From contig NZ_JAJOZB010000001.1 in NCBI RefSeq assembly GCF_023701745.1, positions 4,036,501 to 4,100,500 on the forward strand: a stretch of DNA of 64,000 nt. Direction: 5' to 3'. Positions 1 to 9,103 of this stretch are shown one piece after another. A program made the translations under genes and the position numbers. Under the pieces are notes generated by a model. It did no database searches. It was not told the origin of the DNA and was given only the letters and a program-made list of their open reading frames with translations. The DNA is from Streptomyces sp. RKAG293 (GTDB lineage: Bacteria > Actinomycetota > Actinomycetes > Streptomycetales > Streptomycetaceae). The number at the start of each line of letters is the position of its first letter. Position 1 is the first letter of the stretch.

Positions 1-2037
1 GACGGGCGTGAAGGTGACCTTCGGCAGGGTGATGGCCGGAGTGGAGCTCTGGCCGGTGCGTTGGATGGCCGCCAGCCACAGCGTGGGCTTGTTCCCGTCC
101 GCCGGGTCGGGATAGGTGTGGGTGAGGGTAAAAGCGTCGACCGGCTTGTAAGCGCCTGCGGACAGCACCTGGGTGGCGATGGACGCCAGGCGGGTGTTGG
201 ACCAGAACGTCGGCCCATAGTTGGTGCATGTACCGGTGCTGGGGCAGTTCTGGTCATAGGGCACGTCCGGCCAATGCGCGGCATTGGCCGCCGATAGGAC
301 AGCACCCGTGCAGGTAAAGCCGCCAGCGGTGGAGCAGCGTCCCTCCGGAGCCGGGGTGAAGATGACCTTGGCCGCGGGCTTGAGAATTCCCTTGGCAGTG
401 ACCTGATCGGCAAGTCGCTGGCCGTAGCCGATGGAGGCGACCACCCCGCCGCGGGTGTACGAAGTGAGGGTTCCGGTGCCCTGGTTCTGGCCGCCACCGC
501 GGGAGTACCAGTTGGTCTCGGGCGTGTACGTGTAGGTGGTGAGGTTGCCGTGTGAGTCGACGGCGTAGTCGAGGTTGAAACGCCAGCCCATCTGGCACCA
601 CGAGGCGGTGCCCTTGGCCGCGTCGTAACACGGATCCCCGGCCTTGGGTGAGTAAACCGGCTCGGTCCAGGCCGAGTTGGTGGCCGGGTCGCTCTTGTCA
701 CCACCGGGCAGGTGGTTCAAGCCGAAGTAGTACACCGATCCGCTGGCAACGCTGACCTTGATGTATTCGCCGGAGCCGGTCCCGTTCGCGGCACCGGTGA
801 GGAATTCGACCTTCGAGCCGTCGTCGTTCTTCAGCCGCCACTTCCCGGTGGCGTCGTCATGGACGAGTTCGCTGGAGTGCCCGGCCAGGGACAAGGAGGC
901 GTTGTATCCGGCCCAGCAGCTGTCACCCGACTTCGGAATGCCCGCCTTGTCACATGCCTTGTAGGACCGCTCAACGAATCCCGGGCTGTAGTCCCAGCCG
1001 TCACCGACCCACGATGCCTGCGCGTTCGTGGAGGACGTTCGTCCGTCGACCGAGGAGGAGTTGTACGACAGAGCGACCTGCGGGGCGGTACCGCCCAAGG
1101 CGGATGGCACCGGGATGGGGTAACCATAGCCGAAGCCACCGCTGTTGGACCCTGCCGACCAGGCCGCGCTCGGCGTCAGACTGGATGCCTTATAGGTGCC
1201 GCCTCCGCCGGACGGGGTTGCCGTCGCGGCCAGGACCAACGGTGCCGGGGCTGAGGTTCCCGTCGTGCTGCGGGCGGTGATCGGGCTCTGTGCGGCGGGG
1301 AGGGTCACGTCGGTGACCAGGCGCCGGGTATTCACGTCGTAGTGGGAGACCACGGGGGTCTGCTGCAGGCAGCCTTTGACCTGGGGTGTCGTCAGCGCGC
1401 AGGCGGGCAGTGTGACGAGGTGAGCGCGGGTGGCGGCGTCAGCTCCGTAGGCGACGTCGAGCTGATCCGCGCCGATGCCGACCGCTATGCGCCCGGCCGG
1501 GCTGGCGTCACCGCGCTGCAGGGTGATGAGCGGCCCGGCGATGCCTGCCGCCCGTGCGTTGGCGGGAGCCGCGACCGTGACCTTGACTTCCGAGTTTTTT
1601 GGAGCGGCCGGAGACGCCGTCCCGGGGGGCGTGGCGCGGTCACCGGGCTTGTTGGCCGTGGCTATCGGGGTCAGCCACACAGGTAGGTGGCCGGCCTGAG
1701 TGGTTTGTGAGGTGGCGAAGGTCGGGCTGGTGCTCAGGTTGGCGGTGGCCGCACCGTTCTGGGACAGTCCCGCAGTTGGCCCTGTCCACGCCCTGGGGAC
1801 CTTGTAGTGCGGCTTGGCCGCAGCCGGGCGCGGAGCGTCACTTCCCTTGACCGAGCCGGTCTTCGGCAGGGCGGTGCCGGGCGGAGACCAAAGCTTGTGC
1901 CAGTCCGGTGACGCGGCACCGGCCTCGGCCGACACCGGCCCCAGCAGCGTCGCGGTAGTGGCCAACACCGTGACGGCGCCCAGCCAGCCGCGCCGCGACC
2001 GCTGGCGGCCCCGCGAAAACGCTCCCCATGACCGCAC
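1..2037 (-). CDS. RHS/YD-repeat type secreted protein, N-terminal part (cut by window edge)
   Basis: Reading frame open from a GTG at 2037 through position 1, so only the first 679 residues are in view. A GGGGGGAG ribosome binding site lies just upstream of the GTG. The N-terminus is basic and then hydrophobic (a signal peptide ending near AEAGA), followed by a Pro/Ala-rich stretch. From about residue 290 comes the module that opens many large Streptomyces RHS proteins (motifs PQVALSYNSSSVDGR, WVGDGWDYSPGFVERSY, DSHGNLTTYTY). RHS proteins of this kind are exported giants that often end in a variable toxin domain. That end would lie to the left of the window and cannot be seen. It is divergent from the next gene across a 268-base promoter region. 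Family call is confident; a toxin role is only possible. Confidence 0.85.
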   Translation of the reverse strand, partial: MRSWGAFSRGRQRSRRGWLGAVTVLATTATLLGPVSAEAGAASPDWHKLWSPPGTALPKTGSVKGSDAPRPAAAKPHYKVPRAWTGPTAGLSQNGAATANLSTSPTFATSQTTQAGHLPVWLTPIATANKPGDRATPPGTASPAAPKNSEVKVTVAAPANARAAGIAGPLITLQRGDASPAGRIAVGIGADQLDVAYGADAATRAHLVTLPACALTTPQVKGCLQQTPVVSHYDVNTRRLVTDVTLPAAQSPITARSTTGTSAPAPLVLAATATPSGGGGTYKASSLTPSAAWSAGSNSGGFGYGYPIPVPSALGGTAPQVALSYNSSSVDGRTSSTNAQASWVGDGWDYSPGFVERSYKACDKAGIPKSGDSCWAGYNASLSLAGHSSELVHDDATGKWRLKNDDGSKVEFLTGAANGTGSGEYIKVSVASGSVYYFGLNHLPGGDKSDPATNSAWTEPVYSPKAGDPCYDAAKGTASWCQMGWRFNLDYAVDSHGNLTTYTYTPETNWYSRGGGQNQGTGTLTSYTRGGVVASIGYGQRLADQVTAKGILKPAAKVIFTPAPEGRCSTAGGFTCTGAVLSAANAAHWPDVPYDQNCPSTGTCTNYGPTFWSNTRLASIATQVLSAGAYKPVDAFTLTHTYPDPADGNKPTLWLAAIQRTGQSSTPAITLPKVTFTPV

Positions 2038-2305
2038 GACGAAACTCCCCCCACACCCCAGCGCCGCACCGTCCGAGACAAGCGATCACCGAAGGGGGAA
2101 TGTAGCTCCCATATCGAACACTTGATCAGCACATGGTCGCCTCTTTTCCTCATCTTTAACATCAGACACATCCACAACACTGGACATGTCATCGTTGATC
2201 CGTTTCATTCGGTCAATTGTGCTTGCCCTGTTGTCGGCATGTGTGGTTACTGTGCGCATTTCACGGACGTGCACGGGCACTCCGTTGTCGGGAGGGGACC
2301 CGTCC
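2038..2305. promoter_or_regulatory. Divergent promoter region between the two large secreted-protein genes
   Basis: This 268-base gap is visibly richer in A and T than its surroundings (around 2110-2230), as expected for a region holding two divergent promoters. The ribosome binding sites for both genes sit at its ends. I see no convincing operator. Possible in-frame upstream extensions of the right-hand gene exist (to 2186) but lack a good ribosome binding site. Confidence 0.4.
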
Positions 2306-5300
2306 ATGAGTGGCAGCACCGCACGTCCACGCACCAAGAGCGCCCGCTCAGGGCCGCACCGAAGGGCGGCCGGGCTGGTCGCCTTGGCCCTCGCCGCGGG
2401 CATGCTGAGCGTGAGCGCCCCCGCTCACGCTGACGGCACGCCGGACTCGACCGAGGCGCAGCATGCCGCGATCGTGCCGCCGGATGAGGCTGCTGCCGAT
2501 GCCTCGCAGGTAAAGGCGGCATCGACAGGTCAGCCGGTGGTTATCGACAGCATGACCACGGAGTTCGAGCAGACGGTCGTCAATCCGGATGGCACGTTCA
2601 CGACCACCACGAGCGGCCCGCCGGTGCGGGCGAAGGTCGCCGGGGCGTGGGTGCCGGTGGACGCCGGTTTGCGGTCGAATGCGGACGGCACCATCACTCC
2701 GAAGGCCGCGATCCACCCCGTGGTCCTGTCGCACGGCGGCACCGGACCGCTGGCGACATTGACCAATGCGGCCGGCAGAACCCTGTCGTTGAGCGTGCCG
2801 TTCACGCTGCCCGCCCCAACACTGGCCGGGGACACCGCGAGTTACGCCAATGTGCTGCCGGACGTGGACCTGCAGGTCACCGTCACCACACAGGGCGGCC
2901 TGCGCCACGTGTTCGTCGTCAAGTCCGCCACGGCCGCGGCCAATCCGGCGCTGAAAGACCTGAAACTGGGCACCTCCGGCGCGGGGCTGACCGTCACCGC
3001 CAATGCCGCAGGAAGCCTGCAAGCGACGGACAGCGCCACCGGTCAGGCGGCCTTCACCGCCCCCGCCCCCACCATGTGGGACTCCACCCCAGCCGCCACT
3101 CCGGCCGCCAGCCCGCTGACAACCCGGATGGCGAAGACTGCCACCGTGCAGGACGCCGCCACCGCCACCGCCGCGGAGCCTGCTCCCGGCAGCAGTGCGG
3201 CCGGGCCCGGGCCGGGCGCGAAGACTGCGGTCATGCCCACCACCGCCGGCGCGGGCAGCGTGACCATCACCCCGGTCCAAAGCGTCCTGACCGGTGCGGC
3301 CACCCACTATCCCGTCTACATCGACCCCGCCTGGCTGCCGTTCGACCGCACCAACCTCGACTGGACCTGGATCCAACAGGGCTACCCCACCACGTCCAAC
3401 TGGCGGGGGAACGATGTCACCAAAGAGACCCATCCCGGTGTGGGCCTGCAGGACTACGTGACCAAAACGGGCATCGAGCGGGCCTACTACCAGTTCAACA
3501 ACACCGCGCCCCTACTGGGCAACATCATCCACTCAGCGTCGCTGAATCTCGCCGAGTACGAGTCGTCCTCCTTCTCCTGCACCACCACCTACCCGGTGTC
3601 CCTGTATCTGTCCACGCAGATCAGCGAGGGCACCACCTGGAACAACCACCAGGACGACACCTCACTGGGGCAGACCCGGCAGGTCGGGGGCTCTGGCCAC
3701 TCCGGGTGTTCCGCCAACGTAGGGTTCGCCTTCGATGTCACCTCAACCGTGCAGCAGGCGGCCAACACCGGCTGGCAGCACATCACCTTCGGCCTGCACG
3801 GCAACGAGGGCAACACCACCGCGTTCAAACGCCTCACCACCGACCCGGTGCTGACCATCCAGTACGACCGACACCCCCTGCCGCCGACCGGCCTGAAAAC
3901 CACGCCGACCCCGCGATACGCCTCCAACGGCACCACCCAGCCATGTGTGGATGTCGCCGAGCCCACCAACCAGGCCTTCGTCGGCAACCCCGGCACCAGC
4001 GGCATCCAGTTGACGGCGAAGGTCGCCAGCGAGGTCAACCAACCGGTCCGCGGCTACTTCAGCCTCTGGGACGACACCGCCCCCGGCGACAAAATCACAC
4101 CCCACGGCCAGGGTTACACCGGCTACGTTCCCACCGGAAACACCGTCACCTACACCGTTCCCACCGGGGACTTCACCGACGGACACGCCTACGGCTGGAA
4201 CGCCATCGACAGCGACGGCATCCTGTCCTCCGCCGCCGTCGGCACCTGCCGTTTCCGCATCGACCTGAGCCCCCCGATCATCACGACCCCCACGTCAGGC
4301 GATCAGGTAGCCGACCCCAACACCGTCTTCCCTCCGGCCGGCAACGGCCAGAGCACCACCCTGTACCCCGGCCACCAAGGCCAGATCCCCTTCACCGCCG
4401 TCGACCCCGCCCCCTCCGAAGGATCCGCCTCCGGAATGGCCTGTCTGCGCGTGGGTTTCGACCCCCAGCTCACTGACGGCCCCTGGCAATGCGGCAGTGC
4501 CCGCCCCAGCACCCTGAACGTGACCCCGACCCACTGGGGCACCAACATCGCCTACCTCCAGGCCGAGGACAACGCCGGGAACTACTCCCAGATCACCCCG
4601 TACGCCTTCTACGTGCCCTGGAACCCCCACGGCCCCGCCCCCATCTTCGGCGACACCACTGGCGACGGCTCCCCCGACATCCTCACCCCCGGCACCGACG
4701 GCAACCTCTACAACCACACCGTTCCCGGCAACACCCAGGCCACCAGCCCCGCCGTCTCTCTGGCCGCAACGGCAGCCGACATCGCCCAGCCGGGCGACGC
4801 GTGGAAGGACTACCGCATCACCCACCGCGGCAGCCTGCGCGGTGCCATGAACGTCGACGACCTCATCGTCCACAAGGACGGTAGTCCGGACCTCAACTTC
4901 TACTACAACCCCGGCAACACCAACACCGACGGTCGCTTCGACAAGAAGGCACCTCTCGTCAAGCCCGCCTGTGTCGAGGACGCCTCCGGCACTTACTGCA
5001 CCGGCTACGCCAGCGACTGGTCCACCACCCTGCAAATCGTCGCCCTGGGCGATGTCTCCACCACCAACCTCGACCCGAACAAGCACTACCTCAATCGAAC
5101 CGGCATCCTCACCGAGGAATCCAGCCCCGACGGCGACGCAGGTCTGTGGTTCTACCCCACCATCTCCAACGCCACCCTAGGGACCCCGGTCCGCCTCTCC
5201 GTAACGGGCTGGAAGGGCTGGGACCTCATTTCCCCCGGCGACTGGGCGGCCCAAGGCCACCCCGGAGTCTGGGCCCGCAACCGCAACAGCGGCGAACTCA

Positions 5301-6217
5301 ACGGCTACACGCTCACAACCGACACTTTCACCCCGTACGACAGTCACAACCACCCGCTGCCCCTCACCCCGCGAGTGACGGGTATCAGCAACGGCACATT
5401 TCTCGCCACGTCACCCTCCAGCTCCTACCCGCTGGTGGGATCCGAAGGCGATATCACCGGCGACGGCCGCCCCGACCTGTGGGCCATCACCAGCAGCAAC
5501 GACATTGTCGTCTGGGCCGGTCAGACCGCAGACGCCACCCACGCCGCCTTCGGCACCCGCTTCACCGCCGGAAGCATCAACGGCGCCGCCAACCAGTGGA
5601 CCCTGGCCGGCACCCCTGCCGACACCAACGGCCTCAACCCCGCTGCGACCACCGGCGGCATCACCTGGGTTGCCGACCACAACGGCGTCACACCAGGCGC
5701 TGCCGCGTTCGACGGCATCTCCGCAGTCGTCAGCAGTTCATCGGCCCTGGACACCACCCAGAGCTACACCGTCTCCGCCTGGGTCAAAATCGACACCCTC
5801 ACCGGCGACCAATACCTCGTCTCACAGGGCGGCTCGACCCGCCAGGCCTTCGACCTCGGGTACCGCCCGGACACCAAGACCTGGACCTTCATGACCACCA
5901 CCGGCGACACCATGGCCAACGCCGCCCCCGCCGCCAACGCACCTGCCAACGCCGCCGCCATCGACACCTGGACCCACCTCACCGGCGTCTACGACGCCAC
6001 CAGCCACACCCAGACCCTCTACATCAACGGCAAATACGCCGGTGCCACCACCAACACCGCGCCTTGGCACGCCCCCGGCCGCCTCAGCATCGGCGCCATC
6101 CAACTCACCAGCAGCAGCAACCTCTACAACCCCGCCCACGCCGCAATCAGCGACGTCCACACCATCCCCGCAGCTCTGACTCCCGAACAGGTCCTCATCC
6201 TCTGCCCGAGCGCCTGA
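2306..6217 (+). CDS. Secreted DNRLRE / VCBS-like / LamG multidomain protein
   Basis: 1303 residues from the ATG at 2306, chosen because GGGAGGGG precedes it; an in-frame upstream start at 2186 has no such site. Residues 1-42 form a signal peptide (twin Arg, hydrophobic stretch, APAHA cleavage site). A Pro/Ala-rich region is followed at about 350-520 by a DNRLRE-type domain (IERAYYQFN, SASLNLAEYES, TTWNNH). Ig-like modules follow, then repeats resembling FG-GAP/VCBS (DTTGDGSPDIL near 781 and ITGDGRPDLW near 1050), and a C-terminal LamG-type jelly-roll at about 1130-1300 (SYTVSAWVKID, TLYINGKYAG). Proteins of this build commonly sit beside RHS genes in Streptomyces and are probably cell-surface or extracellular. 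No enzymatic motif is seen. A GNRA-loop terminator follows at 6277. Confidence 0.82.
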   Translation: MSGSTARPRTKSARSGPHRRAAGLVALALAAGMLSVSAPAHADGTPDSTEAQHAAIVPPDEAAADASQVKAASTGQPVVIDSMTTEFEQTVVNPDGTFTTTTSGPPVRAKVAGAWVPVDAGLRSNADGTITPKAAIHPVVLSHGGTGPLATLTNAAGRTLSLSVPFTLPAPTLAGDTASYANVLPDVDLQVTVTTQGGLRHVFVVKSATAAANPALKDLKLGTSGAGLTVTANAAGSLQATDSATGQAAFTAPAPTMWDSTPAATPAASPLTTRMAKTATVQDAATATAAEPAPGSSAAGPGPGAKTAVMPTTAGAGSVTITPVQSVLTGAATHYPVYIDPAWLPFDRTNLDWTWIQQGYPTTSNWRGNDVTKETHPGVGLQDYVTKTGIERAYYQFNNTAPLLGNIIHSASLNLAEYESSSFSCTTTYPVSLYLSTQISEGTTWNNHQDDTSLGQTRQVGGSGHSGCSANVGFAFDVTSTVQQAANTGWQHITFGLHGNEGNTTAFKRLTTDPVLTIQYDRHPLPPTGLKTTPTPRYASNGTTQPCVDVAEPTNQAFVGNPGTSGIQLTAKVASEVNQPVRGYFSLWDDTAPGDKITPHGQGYTGYVPTGNTVTYTVPTGDFTDGHAYGWNAIDSDGILSSAAVGTCRFRIDLSPPIITTPTSGDQVADPNTVFPPAGNGQSTTLYPGHQGQIPFTAVDPAPSEGSASGMACLRVGFDPQLTDGPWQCGSARPSTLNVTPTHWGTNIAYLQAEDNAGNYSQITPYAFYVPWNPHGPAPIFGDTTGDGSPDILTPGTDGNLYNHTVPGNTQATSPAVSLAATAADIAQPGDAWKDYRITHRGSLRGAMNVDDLIVHKDGSPDLNFYYNPGNTNTDGRFDKKAPLVKPACVEDASGTYCTGYASDWSTTLQIVALGDVSTTNLDPNKHYLNRTGILTEESSPDGDAGLWFYPTISNATLGTPVRLSVTGWKGWDLISPGDWAAQGHPGVWARNRNSGELNGYTLTTDTFTPYDSHNHPLPLTPRVTGISNGTFLATSPSSSYPLVGSEGDITGDGRPDLWAITSSNDIVVWAGQTADATHAAFGTRFTAGSINGAANQWTLAGTPADTNGLNPAATTGGITWVADHNGVTPGAAAFDGISAVVSSSSALDTTQSYTVSAWVKIDTLTGDQYLVSQGGSTRQAFDLGYRPDTKTWTFMTTTGDTMANAAPAANAPANAAAIDTWTHLTGVYDATSHTQTLYINGKYAGATTNTAPWHAPGRLSIGAIQLTSSSNLYNPAHAAISDVHTIPAALTPEQVLILCPSA

Positions 6218-6276
6218 CCGGCCCCCAACACCCGGTCTGCAGACACCAGCACCACGCCTTGCTGAAGGCGAACCAA

Positions 6277-6310
6277 CTGCGTCCCGCCGCTGCAAAGCGG
6301 CGGGACGCAG
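6277..6310 (+). terminator. Strong terminator hairpin with GCAA loop
   Basis: A perfect 15-bp inverted repeat (CTGCGTCCCGCCGCT and its complement) closes a GCAA tetraloop. It lies 60 bases after the stop of the LamG protein. There is no U-tract, as is usual in Streptomyces. Confidence 0.85.
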
Positions 6311-6734
6311 CACCTTGAACGGGGCCCGGCCCCTCCTTCGGCACTACCGTGCGAGGGCCCATTTCCTCATCCCGCTCCTCGGATCGGTGATGAGCCCCAT
6401 AACAGGCATCGTCCCTACGGAACGGAACGCGGGGCACGTCCCAGTCCCCAGAGGCCGGCCCGCCAGCTCCCCCAAGCCTCAACACCAGGCCGATAAATGC
6501 GCAGGTCGGAGGTAGTTTCTCGGACGGCCCTGAGCCTCGTGCTTAACAGGGGCGAACCTCGGCAGCACGATCCGCTAGGCTGATGTCGGTCGGTCGGCTA
6601 TCCCCGCTGCGATCTCGGCGCAACCCCTGCACGGGCACCGCCAAGGACGCTTGCAGGCCGTCTGACCAGGGCGTTTGTCGCTCCGCGCGGAGATCCGACC
6701 ACTGGGTTTTCGACAAGGTTTTTGACAAGCCCCC
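6311..6734. other. Gene-free stretch between terminator and tRNA
   Basis: No open frame here has Streptomyces codon bias and a ribosome binding site. The last bases before the tRNA contain a short imperfect direct repeat (TTTTCGACAAGG and TTTTTGACAAGC near 6707-6730) whose meaning is unclear. Nothing else was recognised. Confidence 0.6.
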
Positions 6735-6807
6735 GCCCCAGTAGCTCAGGGGATAGAGCACAGCTCTCCTAAAGCTGGTGTCGCAGGTTCGAATCCTGCC
6801 TGGGGCA
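6735..6807 (+). tRNA. tRNA-Arg (anticodon CCT)
   Basis: Full cloverleaf of 73 bases. The 7-bp acceptor stem GCCCCAG/CTGGGGC has discriminator A at 6807. A D-arm with AGCTCAGGGGATAGAGC follows. The anticodon stem CAGCT/AGCTG closes the loop CTCCTAA, giving anticodon CCT. The T-arm reads GCAGG-TTCGAAT-CCTGC. CCA is not encoded directly after the discriminator. It reads AGG codons, which are rare in this genome type. Confidence 0.97.
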
Positions 6808-6819
6808 CACCATCCGCGA

Positions 6820-6853
6820 GGCCCTCCCGTCAGCACTGACGGGAGGGCCTTTC
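6820..6853 (+). terminator. Terminator after tRNA-Arg (probably bidirectional)
   Basis: A GC-rich inverted repeat (GGCCCTCCCGTCAG with its complement) has a very short loop and is followed by TTT. It serves the tRNA and, read in reverse, the PRC-barrel operon that ends at 6894. Confidence 0.8.
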
Positions 6854-6893
6854 GCGTAGGCGGCGGAGCCGGACCGGTTCGGTGGTTCGTCCG

Positions 6894-7328
6894 TCAGGGT
6901 TCGCGGAGGATGAGGGCGTAGGAGCCCAGGCCCAGGACGCGTTTGCCGGGGTGGTCGCCGGTGGTCGTGCGGATGGTGAGGAGGGCGCCGGAGTCGGGGT
7001 CGAAGTCGACGTCGGAGACGGTGCCGAGTGCCTCGCCGCGTTCGTCGAGGACGCGTTTGCCCGGCAGGGAACGGTGCTTGTCGGCGAGGGGGGCCAGCTC
7101 GCCCGACGGGGTGCCGAGGGTGGCGCCGGAGCGGACGATCACGGCGTCGGGTCCGATGGCGTGGATGTGCTCCCAGACGAGGGTGTCGCCGGAGCCGTCG
7201 GTCTTCTTCAGCCGCAGGGCCACGACGGAGGCCGTCGCCGGGTCGACGACGAAACCGTCGACGATGCCGACCGTGCGGGCCTCGGTGGCGCTGACCACCT
7301 GGCGGCCGGCCGTTTCCGAGAAGAGCAT
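6894..7328 (-). CDS. PRC-barrel domain protein
   Basis: 144 residues. Two PRC-barrel-like beta units can be seen: the first around residues 12-45 (EARTVGIVDGFVVDPATASV) and the second around 90-125 (LDERGEALGTVSDVDFDPDSG). PRC-barrels are small beta-barrel modules also found in RNA-processing and photosynthetic proteins; in Streptomyces such proteins are uncharacterised. Its ATG shares one base with the upstream gene's stop (TGATG), so the two are translationally coupled and probably act together. There is no signal peptide and no membrane segment. Confidence 0.8.
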   Translation of the reverse strand: MLFSETAGRQVVSATEARTVGIVDGFVVDPATASVVALRLKKTDGSGDTLVWEHIHAIGPDAVIVRSGATLGTPSGELAPLADKHRSLPGKRVLDERGEALGTVSDVDFDPDSGALLTIRTTTGDHPGKRVLGLGSYALILREP

Positions 7329-7939
7329 CAGACCTCCGTTCCGCGGCGGGCGCGGTACGCCTGGACCGCCGCCGCGAACCCGGGAAGGTCGTCGGCGACG
7401 AACTCGGCCGCGGCCGCCGGGATGACCAGTGCCTCGCCGGAGACCGCGGTGGTCTCGGAGAGCGGGATGAACACCTTGCGGCCCTGCCGGTCGAGGGCGT
7501 CCGAGGAGGCGATCTCATAGCCCACGACGTGGGCCGTGGTGCCCTCGACGACCTCGACGACGACGTCGGAGATCCTGCCCAGGTCGGTGCCGCCGTCGGT
7601 CAGCACCCGCGAGCCGAGCACGTCGCCGCCGCCGGCGGAGCCGCGTTCCAGGACGTCGGCCTTGCTCTCGAAGACGGTCTCGTCCTTGATCATCACGGCG
7701 TCGTGGCCGAGCCCGTGCACCCCCGGCCACGGCAGGCTGTGCCGCAGCGGTCCGGAGAGCAGGCCGCGGCCACTCAGGGTGAAGCCGGCGATCCGGCCGG
7801 CCGTGCCGTCGAAGACGAGGTCCTTGACCTGCGCGACGGCCTCGCCGGCCAGTGTCACGACCGGCCGCTTGGTGATCTCCGAGGCCAGCATCATCGCGGA
7901 AGAGGAAGAGGAAGAGGAAGGGGGCTGGGGTGCGGTCAT
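7328..7939 (-). CDS. PRC-barrel domain protein with polyserine tract
   Basis: 203 residues from the ATG at 7939; the frame is open further upstream, but this ATG overlaps the stop of the small membrane gene (ATGA). After a short N-terminus with a run of seven serines, encoded by a hexanucleotide repeat near 7895-7920, the protein shows two PRC-barrel units (SEITKRPVVTLAGEAVAQVKDLVFD and GSRVLTDGGTDLGRISDVVVE) and an Ala-rich tail. It is coupled at both ends to its neighbours. The serine tract is a simple repeat that could vary in length. Function unknown. Confidence 0.78.
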   Translation of the reverse strand: MTAPQPPSSSSSSSAMMLASEITKRPVVTLAGEAVAQVKDLVFDGTAGRIAGFTLSGRGLLSGPLRHSLPWPGVHGLGHDAVMIKDETVFESKADVLERGSAGGGDVLGSRVLTDGGTDLGRISDVVVEVVEGTTAHVVGYEIASSDALDRQGRKVFIPLSETTAVSGEALVIPAAAAEFVADDLPGFAAAVQAYRARRGTEV

Positions 7940-8091
7940 TTCACGCGTCCCTTCCCGGCCCGCCGGCCGATGGCGCCGCGGCGTACCGCGATCACCCCGC
8001 CGCTGCGGCGCCGTGCCTGCACGCCCGCCACCGATCCGGCCAGTACCAGCAGGACCGCCACCACGACGACGATCCAGATCCACCAGTCCAT
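7936..8091 (-). CDS. Small single-pass membrane protein (51 aa)
   Basis: Begins at the ATG at 8091 with MDWWIWIVVVVAVLLVLAG, a clean transmembrane helix, followed by a very basic cytoplasmic tail (RRRSGGVIAVRRGAIGRRAG). Its stop overlaps the start of the PRC-barrel gene as ATGA, so the small protein leads a three-gene operon. The context suggests a membrane anchor or partner for the PRC-barrel proteins. Not recognised as a named family. Confidence 0.65.
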   Translation of the reverse strand: MDWWIWIVVVVAVLLVLAGSVAGVQARRRSGGVIAVRRGAIGRRAGKGRVK

Positions 8092-8213
8092 CGCGCACCA
8101 CTCCCCGCAGAATCAGTAGCCCCTGTCCTTCTGCTTCCCCCATCCCCCTCTCCCACTCACGGGGAGCGGAGAAGGAGAGGAGAGATGGGGGCCCGGGTGG
8201 CGACGCCCCGCGG

Positions 8214-8618
8214 TCAGCTGCCGAACGCGTGCGGCGCGCGGTGTTTGCGCGGCTGCTGCAGCGGCATCTCCGGGGCGGACGTCCGCGCGGGGTGGTCGTC
8301 CTCGGTGCGCTGCCGCTCGACCCGGGCGGCGAGGGCGTCGCGCTCGGCGACCGCCGCGTCCGCGTCGTTGCGCGCCTCCCGCAGCCGTACCGCCTTGCGG
8401 CGGCGCAGCGCGGCGCCTTCGCCCGCCATCAGCAGGCTCAGACAGGCGACCAGGGCCAGGGCGAGGCCGGCGCAGAAGATGGAGAGCGAGTTCATCGTGA
8501 TCAGGTCATGGCCCAGCAGCGCCACCGTGTAGTCCGGCCCGCCGCCCAGGTTGCCCGCGATCAATAGTCCCGTGAGCGTTCCGGTCGCGGCGAGAAGCAC
8601 CAATCCCAGGAACAGCAT
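8214..8618 (-). CDS. Two-helix membrane protein with charged C-terminal helix
   Basis: 134 residues from the ATG at 8618. GGAGG lies eight bases upstream of this ATG and abuts the alternative GTG at 8627, so the ATG is preferred. Helix 1 is residues 2-24, helix 2 about 42-65. A basic and then heptad-like charged region follows (ALRRRKAVRLREARNDADAAV and ERDALAARVERQ), probably a cytoplasmic coiled coil. The layout resembles LapA-like proteins, but I do not recognise the family. It has its own leader and is not coupled to the PRC-barrel operon. Confidence 0.65.
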   Translation of the reverse strand: MLFLGLVLLAATGTLTGLLIAGNLGGGPDYTVALLGHDLITMNSLSIFCAGLALALVACLSLLMAGEGAALRRRKAVRLREARNDADAAVAERDALAARVERQRTEDDHPARTSAPEMPLQQPRKHRAPHAFGS

Positions 8619-8751
8619 CCGAGTCACCTCCGGTTGTCGAACGGTGGCCGAACGTGGCCGAATCCGTCGCTGCGGCGCCTACCCGGTGAGCGGCGGGCCT
8701 AACGACGGGCCTGACGACGGGCGGGGGTCACGGCGGGTCCAGCTTCGCTTA

Positions 8752-8767
8752 ATACCCTGGGGGGTAT
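8752..8767 (+). promoter_or_regulatory. CsoR-type copper operator
   Basis: ATACCC-TGGG-GGGTAT is a perfect GC-rich inverted repeat of the kind bound by the copper-sensing repressor CsoR. It lies about 60 bases upstream of copZ, in the expected promoter position. CsoR releases DNA when it binds Cu(I). No csoR gene is present in the window, so the regulator would act in trans. Confidence 0.8.
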
Positions 8768-8827
8768 ATGGTGGTCACCAGTGGACGGCGACAGCCGTCA
8801 CCGCACGAGACGCATGAGGAGAACGCC

Positions 8828-9103
8828 ATGTCCTGCTGCTCCCCCGAGGGAACCTGCCACACCGACGGCGCGACCGACGAGTCACAGGCCGCGGGCACTG
8901 TCGTCTACTCCGTCTCGGGCATGACCTGCGGCCACTGCGAGTCCGCGGTGACCAAGGAGCTCGCGACCGTATCCGGCGTGACCGTCGTCAAGGTCGACGT
9001 CGCCACCGGGCTGGTCACCCTCGCGTCCGAGCAGCCGCTGGACGACGAGACCATCCGCGCCGCCGTCGACGAGGCGGGCTACGAACTGGTCGGCCGGGCG
9101 TGA
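8828..9103 (+). CDS. copZ: Copper chaperone CopZ
   Basis: 91 residues from the ATG at 8828, placed by GAGGAG seven bases upstream. It is a single heavy-metal-associated (HMA) domain with the copper-binding motif GMTCGHC and the usual beta-alpha-beta-beta-alpha-beta pattern ending DEAGYELVGRA. The N-terminal extension MSCCSPEGTCHTDG adds further Cys and His residues that may also bind metal. It hands Cu(I) to CopA, encoded downstream. It overlaps the next small gene by GTGA and is probably induced by copper through the operator at 8752. Confidence 0.92.
   Translation: MSCCSPEGTCHTDGATDESQAAGTVVYSVSGMTCGHCESAVTKELATVSGVTVVKVDVATGLVTLASEQPLDDETIRAAVDEAGYELVGRA

Noticed and set aside
6735..6807. 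tRNA-Arg as the boundary of a genomic island carrying the RHS genes
   Set aside because: Integrating elements usually enter at the tRNA 3' end, which faces the PRC-barrel genes. No integrase and no direct repeat of the tRNA end is seen in the window.
6543..6836. Minus-strand frame with GRIRTCD and YPLSYWG
   Set aside because: This well-known false protein is the antisense reading of a tRNA gene; the real feature is tRNA-Arg at 6735-6807. The end of the frame at 6769-7518 is false for the same reason.
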